Source: Methylobacterium sp. Leaf123
Lineage (GTDB): Bacteria; Pseudomonadota; Alphaproteobacteria; Rhizobiales; Beijerinckiaceae
NCBI RefSeq assembly: GCF_001423405.1
Contig: NZ_LMNS01000036.1
Coordinates: 124,001 to 188,000, forward strand
DNA length: 64,000 nt
Direction: 5' to 3'
The notes beneath the pieces were generated by a model, which made no database searches, was not told where the DNA came from, and was given only the letters and a program-made list of their open reading frames with translations. Below are positions 51,698-60,143 of this stretch, one piece after another. The position numbers were made by a program, and so were the translations under genes. Every line of letters begins with the position of its first letter. Within the stretch, counting starts at the first letter, position 1.

Positions 51698-53389
51698 ATG
51701 GTGCGCCGCGATATCACTATCCGCACGAAGCTCATTGCCGCGTTTGGTCTCCTCACGTGCTTCGTGCTCACCCTCGGCTTTCTCGGGGCGCGCAGTGCCG
51801 CAACGATCAACGACCTTCTGCTGGAGACCGAGTTGCGGGATCTTCCCAAAACTCAGACCGTCGGCGAACTCAACGATTGGGCCGGGCGCCTGACCATCAG
51901 TCTGTTTCGCTACACCTTGAATGGCAGCGATGCGCAGACGGCCAAGGAGGTCGATGCCGAGATCAACGCCCGGATCAGCGAGGTCGGGAAACTCGTTGCA
52001 CGCTACGAGCAATTCGAAAAATCGGACGAGGAGGCCAAGGTCCTCGAAAGCTTCAAGAAGAATTGGGCGACCTATCTCGGATCGATGCCGGCCCTGATGA
52101 CGGTAGCACGCACGGGCGACATCGACCAAGCCCGCAAGATGATCGACACGGTCGTGACCCCGCATCGCAAGCGTGCCTTGGATGATGCCAAGCAGCTCTA
52201 CACCTTCGCCAAGGCCTCGGCCGCAAAGGCCGGCGAGGTCGCCGCCGCGACCTACGACCGGGCACGCAACATCGCCATCGGCGCGTCCCTCTTCGCGGTG
52301 CTCGCATCGGTTCTGGTCGGTAGCCTGATCGTGTGGAGCGTCGGGCGCAGCTGCGCGGGCATCATCGGCACGATGCAGGCCCTGGCGGCCGGCGACCTCT
52401 CCACCGAGGTGACGGAACGCGGGCGTTCGACGGAATTCGGCAAGATCGCCGACGCGGTGCAGGTCTTCAAGGAAGGCATGATCCGGATGCGGGCCCTGGA
52501 GGCCGAGACCGCGCAGGCGCGGCTGGCGGCCGAGGAGCAGCGCAAGGCGGGCATGCGTCAGATGGCGGATGCGTTCGAGGCTGCGGTCGGCGGCATCGTC
52601 GGCCGGGTGTCGTCGTCGGCCGGCGAGCTGCAGGGCACGGCGCAGACGATGACGGCGACGGCGAACCAGACGGCGAGCCAATCCACGACCGTCGCGGCCG
52701 CGGCGGAAGAGGCGGCCTCGAACGTCAACACGGTGGCGGCCGCCGCCGAGGAGCTTGGCGCGTCGGTGCAGGAGATCGGGCGGCAGGTGGCGGGATCGGC
52801 CGACCTGGCGCGGATCGCCGTGAACGAGGCCGACCAGACCGCGGCCTTCGTGCATGAACTCACCACCACGGTCTCCAAGATCGGCGAAGTGGTGGTGATG
52901 ATCTCCGGGATCGCCTCCCAGACGAACCTGCTCGCCCTCAACGCCACGATCGAGGCGGCGCGGGCCGGCGAAGTGGGGCGCGGCTTTGCGGTGGTGGCCG
53001 CCGAGGTGAATGAACTGGCCTCCCAGACGGCCCGGGCGACCGAGGAGATCGGCCGGCAGATCGGGCAGGTGCAGGGCGCCACCGGCCAGGCGGTGACGGC
53101 GATCGGCACCATCAGCGTGCGCATCCGCGAGATCAGCACGATGGCCGCCTCCATCGCCGCGGCGGTGGAGCAGCAGGGTGCCGCCACGCAGGAGATCGTG
53201 CGCAATGTCGGGCAGGCCGCGGTCGGGACCGGTGAAGTGACGGCCAACATCGCGGGCGTCGCGGGCGCGGCGGAGGAAACGGGTGCGGCGGCAAGCCAAG
53301 TCCTGGCCTCGGCCTCCGCCTTGTCGCGCCAGTCCGAACACCTCTCCACCGAGGTTCACCGCTTCCTCGCCACGGTGCGCGCCGCCTGA
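51698..53389 (+). CDS. methyl-accepting chemotaxis protein
   Basis: 563 residues. One helix at about 10-32 (LIAAFGLLTCFVLTLGFLGA), a four-helix-bundle sensor of about 150 residues (periplasmic), a second helix at about 190-213 (ASLFAVLASVLVGSLIVWSV), a HAMP domain, and the signalling hairpin with NLLALNATIEAARAGEVGRG near residue 405. No C-terminal CheR-tethering pentapeptide. The ligand is unknown. It has its own promoter and terminator. Confidence 0.95.
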   Translation: MVRRDITIRTKLIAAFGLLTCFVLTLGFLGARSAATINDLLLETELRDLPKTQTVGELNDWAGRLTISLFRYTLNGSDAQTAKEVDAEINARISEVGKLVARYEQFEKSDEEAKVLESFKKNWATYLGSMPALMTVARTGDIDQARKMIDTVVTPHRKRALDDAKQLYTFAKASAAKAGEVAAATYDRARNIAIGASLFAVLASVLVGSLIVWSVGRSCAGIIGTMQALAAGDLSTEVTERGRSTEFGKIADAVQVFKEGMIRMRALEAETAQARLAAEEQRKAGMRQMADAFEAAVGGIVGRVSSSAGELQGTAQTMTATANQTASQSTTVAAAAEEAASNVNTVAAAAEELGASVQEIGRQVAGSADLARIAVNEADQTAAFVHELTTTVSKIGEVVVMISGIASQTNLLALNATIEAARAGEVGRGFAVVAAEVNELASQTARATEEIGRQIGQVQGATGQAVTAIGTISVRIREISTMAASIAAAVEQQGAATQEIVRNVGQAAVGTGEVTANIAGVAGAAEETGAAASQVLASASALSRQSEHLSTEVHRFLATVRAA

Positions 53390-53417
53390 TCCCAATGCGG
53401 AGCCGAGCCTGACCCGA

Positions 53418-53443
53418 CCCCGCCCGCAAGGGCGGGGTTTTTT
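53418..53443 (+). terminator. intrinsic terminator of the chemoreceptor gene
   Basis: Perfect hairpin CCCCGCCC-GCAA-GGGCGGGG followed by six T residues, 28 bases after the stop. Confidence 0.95.
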
Positions 53444-53534
53444 CATGCAAGGGTGCGCGGGCGGATGGCGCCGTTCGGCGCTTGAAAGGGACGGCGAAGA
53501 CGGCAGGACAGGACCGCTCGGCCCGAGAGCCCGA

Positions 53535-53996
53535 TCAGACGCGAAGATAGCTCCAGCCCGCTTCCTGCAACGCGACGAGCCGGACGGCACCGGCGCGGAC
53601 CACGCCCACATTCGGCAGCAGTTCCAGCTTGCGCCCTTCCGCGTGCTCCATGGCCGTGATGGTGTTGCCGCAAGCCGAGATGACGAGGCCGGGCACACTC
53701 GCCGTCACCGAGTGGAGGCGCGCCTTGGCCGGCGAGGTGTCGGCCCGGACCATGTGCAGGCCGGGCCCGTAGGCGACGATCTCGACCTCGAGTTCCTCGG
53801 CGGCCTCGCCGTATTCGCGCGCGAGGTTCACGGCATTGTTGAGGGCGAGATCGAAGACGCCGGCATCGTTCGTGCTGACCTGTATCGCGACCCGGTGCGT
53901 CTTCGCACCCGTTTCCGCGGCGCTCGCCGACTTGGCGGCCAGGAGGCCGGCGATCAGCGCCGCGATGCCCGAGACGCCCCTGCGCGACACCATCAT
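53535..53996 (-). CDS. exported DsrE-like sulfur protein
   Basis: 153 residues from ATG 53996 (MMVSRRGVSGI), with GGAGGGACGGAG upstream. Signal peptide to about residue 26 (AAKSASA). The mature part has the DsrE/DsrF-like fold (VAIQVSTNDAGVFDLALNNA, VEIVAYGPGLHMV), with a single cysteine in GLVISACGNTITAMEHAEGR. DsrE proteins carry or transfer sulfur on cysteine. It is the last gene after soxC-soxD-MBL and may handle sulfur from that pathway. Confidence 0.82.
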   Translation of the reverse strand: MMVSRRGVSGIAALIAGLLAAKSASAAETGAKTHRVAIQVSTNDAGVFDLALNNAVNLAREYGEAAEELEVEIVAYGPGLHMVRADTSPAKARLHSVTASVPGLVISACGNTITAMEHAEGRKLELLPNVGVVRAGAVRLVALQEAGWSYLRV

Positions 53997-54064
53997 CTCC
54001 GTCCCTCCCGGCTCCGCGCTGCCCTCGGCGGCGCGCTTCCCGCTTGATTCAAGCGGGAAGCGTA

Positions 54065-55060
54065 TCATGCCGGCACGAACCGATAGGCATCTCCGGACCG
54101 CTCGACGCGGCCGATCCCCGAGCCCGGCAGATGGAAGCCGACCAGCGTCGCCCGCTCGTTGGCCAACCGGTCGAGCAGGGCGAGGCGGGTGCGGATCGCA
54201 AGGTCGCGGTCGAGGTCGCTCCCGAAGGCCCAGGCGGGGCGACGGAAGGAGATGACGGCGTGGCTCAGGGCATCGCCGCCGATCAGGACCTGCTCCCGCC
54301 CTGCCTCGACGAGGACGGAGGCGTGGCCGGGCGTATGCCCCGGCGTCGCCACGTAGGTGAGGCCGGGCGCGATCGCCTCGCCGGGCTTGCGCCGCTCCAC
54401 CTTGGCTTCGAGGCGCCTCAGAATACGCCGCGAGCCGACGGCGAAGCCCTTCAGCCAATCCGGCACCAGGGTCTCGACGTCGTCGCGGGTCCAGAAGTCC
54501 CATTCCGCGGCCGGCACGACGTAGCGGGCATTCGGGAACCGCTCGCTGTCGTCGAAATCGTCGATGGCGCCCCAGAGGTGATCGGGATGGGCGTGGGTGA
54601 ACACCACCGTGGTGATCGCCTCGCGCGGAACGTCCCGGCGCTCCAGGGCCTCCCCGAGCTTTCCCGCCGTCGGCTGGAACGAGCTTCCCGAACCCGCATC
54701 GATCAGGATGACCTCGCGGCCGACCCGCACGAGGCTTGCATTGGTCGGGATCGGGCTCGCCTCCGCCGGCTGTCCCTCGGCCCTGAACGCCGCCTCCACC
54801 TCCGCCTGCTTCGCGTCGGGGAGCATGAAGGCCAGGGAGGACGACAGGGTCCCGTCGCTCGCCGTCTCCACGGTGGCCGCGCCGATCCGAAGCGGGGTCA
54901 GGGCGGTGGCCTGCGCCCGTCCGCCCGGCCAGGCGGAGGCCAGCATCGCCGCCATGCCGGCGACGAGGGTTCGCCGGTCGCAGCCCAGGGCGGATGATCT
55001 CCGCCAAGCCGTCTCGTGGGCGTCGCGCATCGACGGGTCTCCCGCATTCCGGCCGGACAT
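54065..55060 (-). CDS. exported metallo-beta-lactamase-fold hydrolase of the sox locus
   Basis: 331 residues; the ATG shares a base with the soxD stop (TAATG). A signal is present further in (CDRRTLVAGMAAMLASAWPG; twin Arg). Zinc motif: VVFTHAHPDHLWGAIDDF, with later His in ATPGHTPGHASVLVEAG and Asp in LIGGDALSHAVI. Related MBL proteins (SoxH-like and others) lie near sox genes, but the reaction is unknown. Coupled translation with soxD suggests a shared function. Confidence 0.85.
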   Translation of the reverse strand: MSGRNAGDPSMRDAHETAWRRSSALGCDRRTLVAGMAAMLASAWPGGRAQATALTPLRIGAATVETASDGTLSSSLAFMLPDAKQAEVEAAFRAEGQPAEASPIPTNASLVRVGREVILIDAGSGSSFQPTAGKLGEALERRDVPREAITTVVFTHAHPDHLWGAIDDFDDSERFPNARYVVPAAEWDFWTRDDVETLVPDWLKGFAVGSRRILRRLEAKVERRKPGEAIAPGLTYVATPGHTPGHASVLVEAGREQVLIGGDALSHAVISFRRPAWAFGSDLDRDLAIRTRLALLDRLANERATLVGFHLPGSGIGRVERSGDAYRFVPA

Positions 55061-55725
55061 TACTGGACCGGCGGCGAAGTCGATGCCTTCTCGGGCGTCA
55101 CGTCGAGGATGCGGGCGCGGCCGGTGATGGTCGCCGCCTTCGGCAGGCAGTTCGTCATGCAGGGCTTGGCCGTCCAGAATTCGTTCTCCGCGGTCTCGCG
55201 GTCGTCCATGACGAAGTTCTTCTCGTTCGGCAGGCGGATCGTGGCGAGGTTGCGCTCGTTCACCTCGAAATCCTGATCCTTCAGGATGTCGTTGAGGTGG
55301 AGAAGGTAGGCCGTGACCGAGTAGGTCTCGTCCGGTGTCAGCGTCTGCGCCGCGCCGAACGGCATCGCCCGGTGCACGAAATCGAACACGGTCGAGACGT
55401 AGGGCCAGTAGGAGCCGACGGTCTTGACCGGGCTGTCCGATTTGAGCGTGCCAGCCCCGCCCGCCAGCTCGGGCCAGCGGCCGGCGCCCTCGCCGAACTC
55501 GCCGTGGCAGCTGGCGCAGCGCTCCTGGAAGATCGTCTCGCCGAGCGCCGCCGTGCCCTTGCCGACCGGCAGCCCCTGCCCGTCCGGCCGCACGTCGATG
55601 TCCCAGCCCTTGATCTCCTCGGGCGTCGCGACGCGTCCGATGTTCAGGCGCTCCGAGGCCGCAGGCGAGGCGGCGAGGACGAGGGCCGCAAGGGCGGCCC
55701 CGATGCCGTTACGCGACCTCGACAT
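55060..55725 (-). CDS. soxD: SoxD, single-heme cytochrome c subunit
   Basis: 221 residues. Signal peptide to about residue 24. The N-terminal region (ERLNIGRVATPEEIKGWDID) is typical of SoxD. One heme site is present, CASCH at residues 70-74, with RAMPFG for the Met ligand. After it, PCMTNC and ITGRARILDVTPEKA follow and the protein ends. Paracoccus-type SoxD is longer, with a second heme domain; here that domain is absent. It should carry electrons from SoxC. It overlaps the soxC end by 17 bases. Confidence 0.9.
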   Translation of the reverse strand: MSRSRNGIGAALAALVLAASPAASERLNIGRVATPEEIKGWDIDVRPDGQGLPVGKGTAALGETIFQERCASCHGEFGEGAGRWPELAGGAGTLKSDSPVKTVGSYWPYVSTVFDFVHRAMPFGAAQTLTPDETYSVTAYLLHLNDILKDQDFEVNERNLATIRLPNEKNFVMDDRETAENEFWTAKPCMTNCLPKAATITGRARILDVTPEKASTSPPVQ

Positions 55726-57004
55726 TCTCGATCTCCCCGCTGGGCAGCACGTGCCAGGTCTGGATGCCGTTGTTGTGGTAGATCGAGTTCAGGCCGCGGT
55801 GCTGGCGCAGGGCCGCCTTGGTCGGCTGCACGTAACCGGTCTCGTCGATCGCGCGGGATTGCAGCAGAAGCGGATCCCCGTTCCAGTCGAACTCGTAATA
55901 GAAGCGCGTCAGCGCCTTATCGAGCACGGGGCCGTCGAGGCGGGCGGCGCGCCAGTTGCGGCCGCCGTCGAGGGAGATGTCCACGCCCTTGATCGCGCCG
56001 CGCCCGGACCAGGCGAGCCCCGAAAGCACCGTGAAGCCCTTGTGGTGGATCGGCGCCTGCGGGCTCGGATTGGTGATGACGGACTTGGCGTCCATGGCCC
56101 AGGTGAAGCGGCGCGCCTGCCCATCCGGCAGCAGGGCGGTGTATTTCGAGGTCTCCTCGCGGGTGTGCCAGGGCTCGTCGCCGACCTTGATCCGGCGCAG
56201 CCACTTCACCCACATGTTGCCTTGCCAGCCGGGCAGGACGAGGCGCAGCGGATAGCCGTGCTCGGGGTAGAGCGCCTCGCCGTTCATGGCATAGGCGACG
56301 ATGGCGTCGTCGAGCGCCTTCTCGATCGGCACCGAGCGGGTCATCCCGGAGGCGTCGGCGCCCTCGGGCAGCAGCCACTTGGCGTTGGTCTTGAGGCCCG
56401 CCTCCTCCAAGAGGCGTTTGAGCGGGACGCCGGTATACATCACGCAGTGGATCATGCCGTGGGTGAACTGGCAGCCGTTGAGCTGCGCGCCCTTCCACTC
56501 CATGCCCGAATTGGCCGCGCATTCGAGGAAGGCGATGCGGTTGACGCGGGGGAAGCGCTTCAGGTCCTCCAGCGTCAGCATCAGCGGCTTCTCGACGAGG
56601 CCGTGGATCATCAGCCGGTGCTCGGTCGGGTCGATCTCGGCGATGCCGCCGTGATGGCGCTCGAAGCCGAGGCCGTTCGGGGTGATGATGCCCTCCAACT
56701 GGTGCAGCGGCGTGAAGCTGACCGAACTCTGGCGCGAGGCGGTGAGCCACTCGACATCGCGCCGGATCACGTCCGCCTCGAACTTCGACGGGCGGCCATA
56801 GGGGCGGCTGACGACGCCGTCGCCGAGGGATTGCGACCATTCGGGCACGTTCGGCGGCAGGTTCTTCGCGTCCGGCGTTCCGGCCGCGGCCCGGCCGGCG
56901 AGGGTGCCGGCCCCGACCGCGCCGCCGAGCGCCAGACCGCTGCGCAGGAAGGACCGTCGGGACGTCCGGCCCGATGGGTCGGGGCGCTGCTTCGGTTCAG
57001 ACAT
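55709..57004 (-). CDS. soxC: SoxC, sulfane dehydrogenase molybdenum subunit
   Basis: 431 residues from ATG 57004, with GGAGGG just upstream. Tat signal RTSRRSFLRSGLALGG. Molybdenum ligand Cys162 in IAFLECAANSGMEWKGAQLN; the dimerisation domain follows (GVDISLDGGRNWRAARLDGP). With SoxD it would oxidise the SoxY-bound sulfane sulfur. Its presence argues that thiosulfate is oxidised fully to sulfate rather than forming stored sulfur globules, by family knowledge. Confidence 0.95.
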   Translation of the reverse strand: MSEPKQRPDPSGRTSRRSFLRSGLALGGAVGAGTLAGRAAAGTPDAKNLPPNVPEWSQSLGDGVVSRPYGRPSKFEADVIRRDVEWLTASRQSSVSFTPLHQLEGIITPNGLGFERHHGGIAEIDPTEHRLMIHGLVEKPLMLTLEDLKRFPRVNRIAFLECAANSGMEWKGAQLNGCQFTHGMIHCVMYTGVPLKRLLEEAGLKTNAKWLLPEGADASGMTRSVPIEKALDDAIVAYAMNGEALYPEHGYPLRLVLPGWQGNMWVKWLRRIKVGDEPWHTREETSKYTALLPDGQARRFTWAMDAKSVITNPSPQAPIHHKGFTVLSGLAWSGRGAIKGVDISLDGGRNWRAARLDGPVLDKALTRFYYEFDWNGDPLLLQSRAIDETGYVQPTKAALRQHRGLNSIYHNNGIQTWHVLPSGEIENVEVA

Positions 57005-57021
57005 GGGCCCTCCGAACTCTT

Positions 57022-57041
57022 TCATGTATTATGATATGTGA
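57022..57041. promoter_or_regulatory. AT-rich inverted repeat upstream of soxC
   Basis: TCATGTAT-TATG-ATATGTGA, arms matching at 6 of 8 positions, in the 50-base gap between the soxB stop and soxC. Could be an operator or promoter for a soxC-D-MBL-dsrE unit. Compare the palindromes at 61228, 61855 and 63420. Inference only. Confidence 0.4.
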
Positions 57042-57056
57042 ATGTATTGCGGATGA

Positions 57057-58736
57057 TTAGGCGCCCCGGACACTGACTTGGGCCGGTGTCGGATTCACCG
57101 TGCCCTTGCGCCGGATATGCGCGGCCACGACGTCCCAGATCGGCGGTCCCTCGGTCCCCTCGTTGACGCTGGCCCAGCCGGCCACGGTGTAGGAGGTCCC
57201 GGCCTCGATGGGCTTGCCGGTGCGCAGCAGCATCAGGTCGGAGATGCGTTGGCCGGCCGGGCGGGCGACGTCGATGGCGTAGGAGACGCCGCCGACCCGC
57301 ACCATGTCGCCGCCCTGCTGGTAGTACGGGTCGGCGTTGAAGAGGTTGTCGGCCACGTCCTCCAGCACGTCCTTGAGCCGGGCCCCCGTCATGGCCATGC
57401 GGTAGGCGGCCGGATAGGTGATGGCGGTGGCGTTGTAGACATCCTCGCGGGTGATCGGCTGGCCCGGCAGCAGGGTCGTGCCCCAGCGGAAGCCCGGCGA
57501 GAGGGCGATCTCGGCCTCGCGCTCGGCGAGCAGCGCGTCGCAGATCATGTCGTCGAGGGTGCCGTTGAAGTTGCCGCGCCGGTAGAGCAGGCTCTCGGTG
57601 CGGCCGAGTTCCTCCGTCAGCATCGCCTCGTGGGGCGCGCGGATCGCTTGGATCTTGGCCGCCATCGCCTTCTGCGGCGCGATGACGTCGGAGAAGATCG
57701 GGATCAGCTTCGAGCGAAACCCCTTCACCGCCCCGTCGCGCACATCGAGATCGACGCGGGTGAGGAACTTGCCGTGGCTGCCCGAGGCGATGAGCAGGGT
57801 CTGGCCGACCTTCACCGCCTGCGGCAGCGCATCGTGGGTGTGGCCGGTGAGGACGACGTCGATCCCCCTCACCCGCGCGGCGAGCTTGCGATCGACATCG
57901 AAGCCGTTGTGCGAGAGCAGCACGACGAGGTCGGCGCCCTCCTTGCGGGCCTTGTCGACGCTGGCCTGCACGTCCTCCTCGCGGATGCCGAAGGACCAGT
58001 TCGGGATCATCCAGCGCGGGTTGGCGATGGGCGTGTAGGGGAAGGCCTGCCCGATCACCGCGACCTTGGCGCCGCCGCGCTCGAACATCTTCGTGGATTC
58101 GAAGGCCGGCTCGTTCCACTCGGCGTCGCGCACGTTCTGGCCGAGGAAGGGGCAGCCGAGCCCCTCGACGATCTCTTTGACGCGCTCGGTGCCGAGGGTG
58201 AACTCCCAATGGCCCGTCATGGCGTCCGGCTTGAGGAGCGCCATGCAGTCGACCATGTCCTGGCCCTTGCTCAGCATCGACGTATAGCTGTTCTGCCAGG
58301 TGTCGCCGCCGTCGAGGAACAGAACCTTGTCGCCGCGCTCGGCGCGGATCGCGTCGAGCACCGTGGCGATGCGGTCGAGACCGCCCATGCGGCCGTAGCT
58401 GCGCGCCAGCGCGACGTAATCCTCAGGGGTCAGGGCATGGGCGAGCGGCGAGCCGCCGGGGATGCCGAACATCTCGAGCGTGGCGCGACCGGTGATGTGG
58501 GGCACCTGCCCCCGCGCCTCGCCGACGCCGAGATTGGTCGAGGGCTCACGGAACAGCACGGGCCTCAACTGCGCGTGGATGTCCGTCAGGTGGACCAGGG
58601 TGACGTTGCCCATCGGCTCGAAGGCCAGCAGGTCGTCCTGAGCGAGGCGCTGCTGGGCGAAGGCGCGGGTCCAGCCCGACGGCACCAGGGCGGCGGTGGC
58701 AGCGGCGATCTGCAGGAAGTCGCGGCGTGAGGTCAT
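57057..58736 (-). CDS. soxB: SoxB, thiosulfohydrolase
   Basis: 559 residues from ATG 58736 (MTSRRDFLQIAAA); a GTG at 58751 is the alternative. Tat signal. Metallophosphatase-like fold: VTLVHLTDIHAQLRPVLFRE, LFLDGGDTWQNSY, MTGHWEFTLG, VVLLSHNGFDVDRKLAARV and LTGHTHDALP supply the two manganese ligands. It would hydrolyse the sulfonate from SoxY-cysteine-S-sulfonate, releasing sulfate. It is the last gene of soxXYZAB. Confidence 0.96.
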   Translation of the reverse strand: MTSRRDFLQIAAATAALVPSGWTRAFAQQRLAQDDLLAFEPMGNVTLVHLTDIHAQLRPVLFREPSTNLGVGEARGQVPHITGRATLEMFGIPGGSPLAHALTPEDYVALARSYGRMGGLDRIATVLDAIRAERGDKVLFLDGGDTWQNSYTSMLSKGQDMVDCMALLKPDAMTGHWEFTLGTERVKEIVEGLGCPFLGQNVRDAEWNEPAFESTKMFERGGAKVAVIGQAFPYTPIANPRWMIPNWSFGIREEDVQASVDKARKEGADLVVLLSHNGFDVDRKLAARVRGIDVVLTGHTHDALPQAVKVGQTLLIASGSHGKFLTRVDLDVRDGAVKGFRSKLIPIFSDVIAPQKAMAAKIQAIRAPHEAMLTEELGRTESLLYRRGNFNGTLDDMICDALLAEREAEIALSPGFRWGTTLLPGQPITREDVYNATAITYPAAYRMAMTGARLKDVLEDVADNLFNADPYYQQGGDMVRVGGVSYAIDVARPAGQRISDLMLLRTGKPIEAGTSYTVAGWASVNEGTEGPPIWDVVAAHIRRKGTVNPTPAQVSVRGA

Positions 58737-58751
58737 GGCGGGTTCCGACAC

Positions 58752-59594
58752 TCAGTTGCGGACGGCCGGGGTCTCGACCGGCAGGCCGAGTCCACGCCAG
58801 GCGACGTAGGTTTCAAGCGCGACGAACTCGTCGGATAGCGGGGCGTAGGGGGTGGCCCGGACATCCTGCATGCAGCCCTCCATGCGCTCGTGGAGCGGCA
58901 CGAGGCGCTGGTCGCGCAGGCGATAGACCGGGAAGCCGTTGCTCTGTCCCTGGCTGAGGAAGTCGGCGCGCAGGTACTTGCCGTGGTTCGATTGGTGGCA
59001 ACTCGCGCAGGCCAGATCGAGCTGGCCGTTGCGCTGATAGTAGAGGGCCTTGCCGCGCTCGAACCACGGCGTCATCGGCCCGTCGACCGTCACGGCGCCC
59101 GGCATGCCGCTCGACTGGTTGCGGAGGTAGGTCGTCATTGCGGTCAGCTCCGGCGTGCCGAAGGCCCAGGGCTCGGCCTTCAGCGCCCCGCTGCGGCAGA
59201 GGTTGATCCGCTGTTCGAGGTTGACCGGCTTGCCGAGCCTCTCGTTCCACTTCGGATAGGCCGCCGCGACGCCCTTCATCGATGTCGCGGCCTCGTTGTG
59301 GCAGCTCGCGCAGGACTTGCCCGCCGCGCCGTCCGCCTTCGACCAGAGTTCCTGGCCCTGTTCCACGGCGAGGAAGCCGGGATTGTTGAAGTCGTCGGCC
59401 TGCATGGCCTGCGTTTCCTTGGAGCGGAAATACAGACCCGAGACGACCTCCTCGAACGGGGAATCGGGGCTTTGCGGCTTGATGCCGTGTCCCTGCCAGG
59501 CCGGGCGCTCCGAGGCGTCCTGCGCGTGCGGGGCGGCGGCACAGACGAGGATCGCGGCGGCGGCCAGGGCCACACGAAGGGGAACGGACGGCAT
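58752..59594 (-). CDS. soxA: SoxA, diheme cytochrome c
   Basis: 280 residues. Signal peptide to about residue 25 (APHAQ). Two heme sites: CASCH at 95-99 and CASCH at 196-200. Cys241 in RMEGCMQDVRATPY is the conserved active-site heme ligand, known as a persulfide in the family. With SoxX it would join thiosulfate oxidatively to the SoxY cysteine. This is the diheme form of SoxA. Confidence 0.96.
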   Translation of the reverse strand: MPSVPLRVALAAAAILVCAAAPHAQDASERPAWQGHGIKPQSPDSPFEEVVSGLYFRSKETQAMQADDFNNPGFLAVEQGQELWSKADGAAGKSCASCHNEAATSMKGVAAAYPKWNERLGKPVNLEQRINLCRSGALKAEPWAFGTPELTAMTTYLRNQSSGMPGAVTVDGPMTPWFERGKALYYQRNGQLDLACASCHQSNHGKYLRADFLSQGQSNGFPVYRLRDQRLVPLHERMEGCMQDVRATPYAPLSDEFVALETYVAWRGLGLPVETPAVRN

Positions 59595-59650
59595 GGAAGC
59601 TCCGACTGGGTGGTGGCGGGCCTCCGGGGCGGGATGCTCCGGGAGAGCGT

Positions 59651-59715
59651 CGGGGCGATCGCCCCGGAGCGCATTCCGGCGACGCAGATGCCGTCAGGCC
59701 GGAGGCGGCTCTAGG
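59651..59715. repeat. degenerate palindrome between soxA and soxZ
   Basis: A perfect 16-base palindrome CGGGGCGATCGCCCCG (59651-59666) followed by GAGCGCATTCCGGCGACG and, further on, GCTCTAG (59708-59714). The pieces resemble the GCGCATTC element at 60095-60143 but the arms no longer pair well. Probably a decayed copy. Confidence 0.5.
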
Positions 59716-59721
59716 AGAGTG

Positions 59722-60051
59722 TCACGAGACCTTGATCTGCTCGGTCGCCTGGATCTTGGAGCCGTCGTCGTCGATCCAGGTGAAGGTCAGCGTCCCGGAT
59801 TCGGCGGGCTTGATCTTGAACTGGAAGTACGGATTCGCCGACACGGCGCCTTCCATGTTGGCGCTGAAGATCGTCTTGCCGTTCAGGTCGCAGTTGAACG
59901 TGTTCAGGATCTTGCGTGGGATGGTCTTGCCGTCCTTGTCCTTGCGCTGGCCGGATTCCATCGTGTGCGAGACGAGCGTCTTCACCTCGATGACACCGCC
60001 CTTGGCGACCTCCTTCTTGTCCAGTTTGATCCGCGGCTTCACGTCGGCCAT
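59722..60051 (-). CDS. soxZ: SoxZ, partner of sulfur-carrier SoxY
   Basis: 109 residues, no signal peptide (exported with SoxY, by family knowledge). Conserved: KPRIKLDKKEVAKGGVIEVK, LVSHTMESGQRKDKDGKTIP, FNCDLNGKTIFSANMEGAVS and FTWIDDDGS. Forms the SoxYZ carrier. It lies between two dispersed palindromes within the operon. Confidence 0.96.
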   Translation of the reverse strand: MADVKPRIKLDKKEVAKGGVIEVKTLVSHTMESGQRKDKDGKTIPRKILNTFNCDLNGKTIFSANMEGAVSANPYFQFKIKPAESGTLTFTWIDDDGSKIQATEQIKVS

Positions 60052-60094
60052 GTCGTCCTCCCGGTCTCGTGCTTGAATCGATTGGTCTCGGCGG

Positions 60095-60143
60095 TAGAGC
60101 GCATTGCGACGACGTGGTCGCCGGTTCGTCGGAATGCGCTCTA
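60095..60143. repeat. dispersed palindrome between soxY and soxZ, supplying the soxY stop
   Basis: Arms TAGAGCGCATTGCGAC (60095-60110) and GTCGGAATGCGCTCTA (60128-60143), one mismatch, same family as 45410-45453. Read on the minus strand, the first three bases of the element are the soxY TAG stop, directly after the GGCGG tail. Confidence 0.9.

Noticed and set aside
51629..53698. Open frame of 689 codons antisense to the chemoreceptor
   Set aside because: The chemoreceptor on the plus strand has all its domains; the antisense product is His/Arg/Gly-rich with no motif.
57078..58730. Open frame of 550 codons on the plus strand opposite soxB
   Set aside because: Antisense shadow of soxB; its composition (His/Arg/Gly/Val rich, no motifs) is what GC-rich antisense frames give, and soxB is certain.
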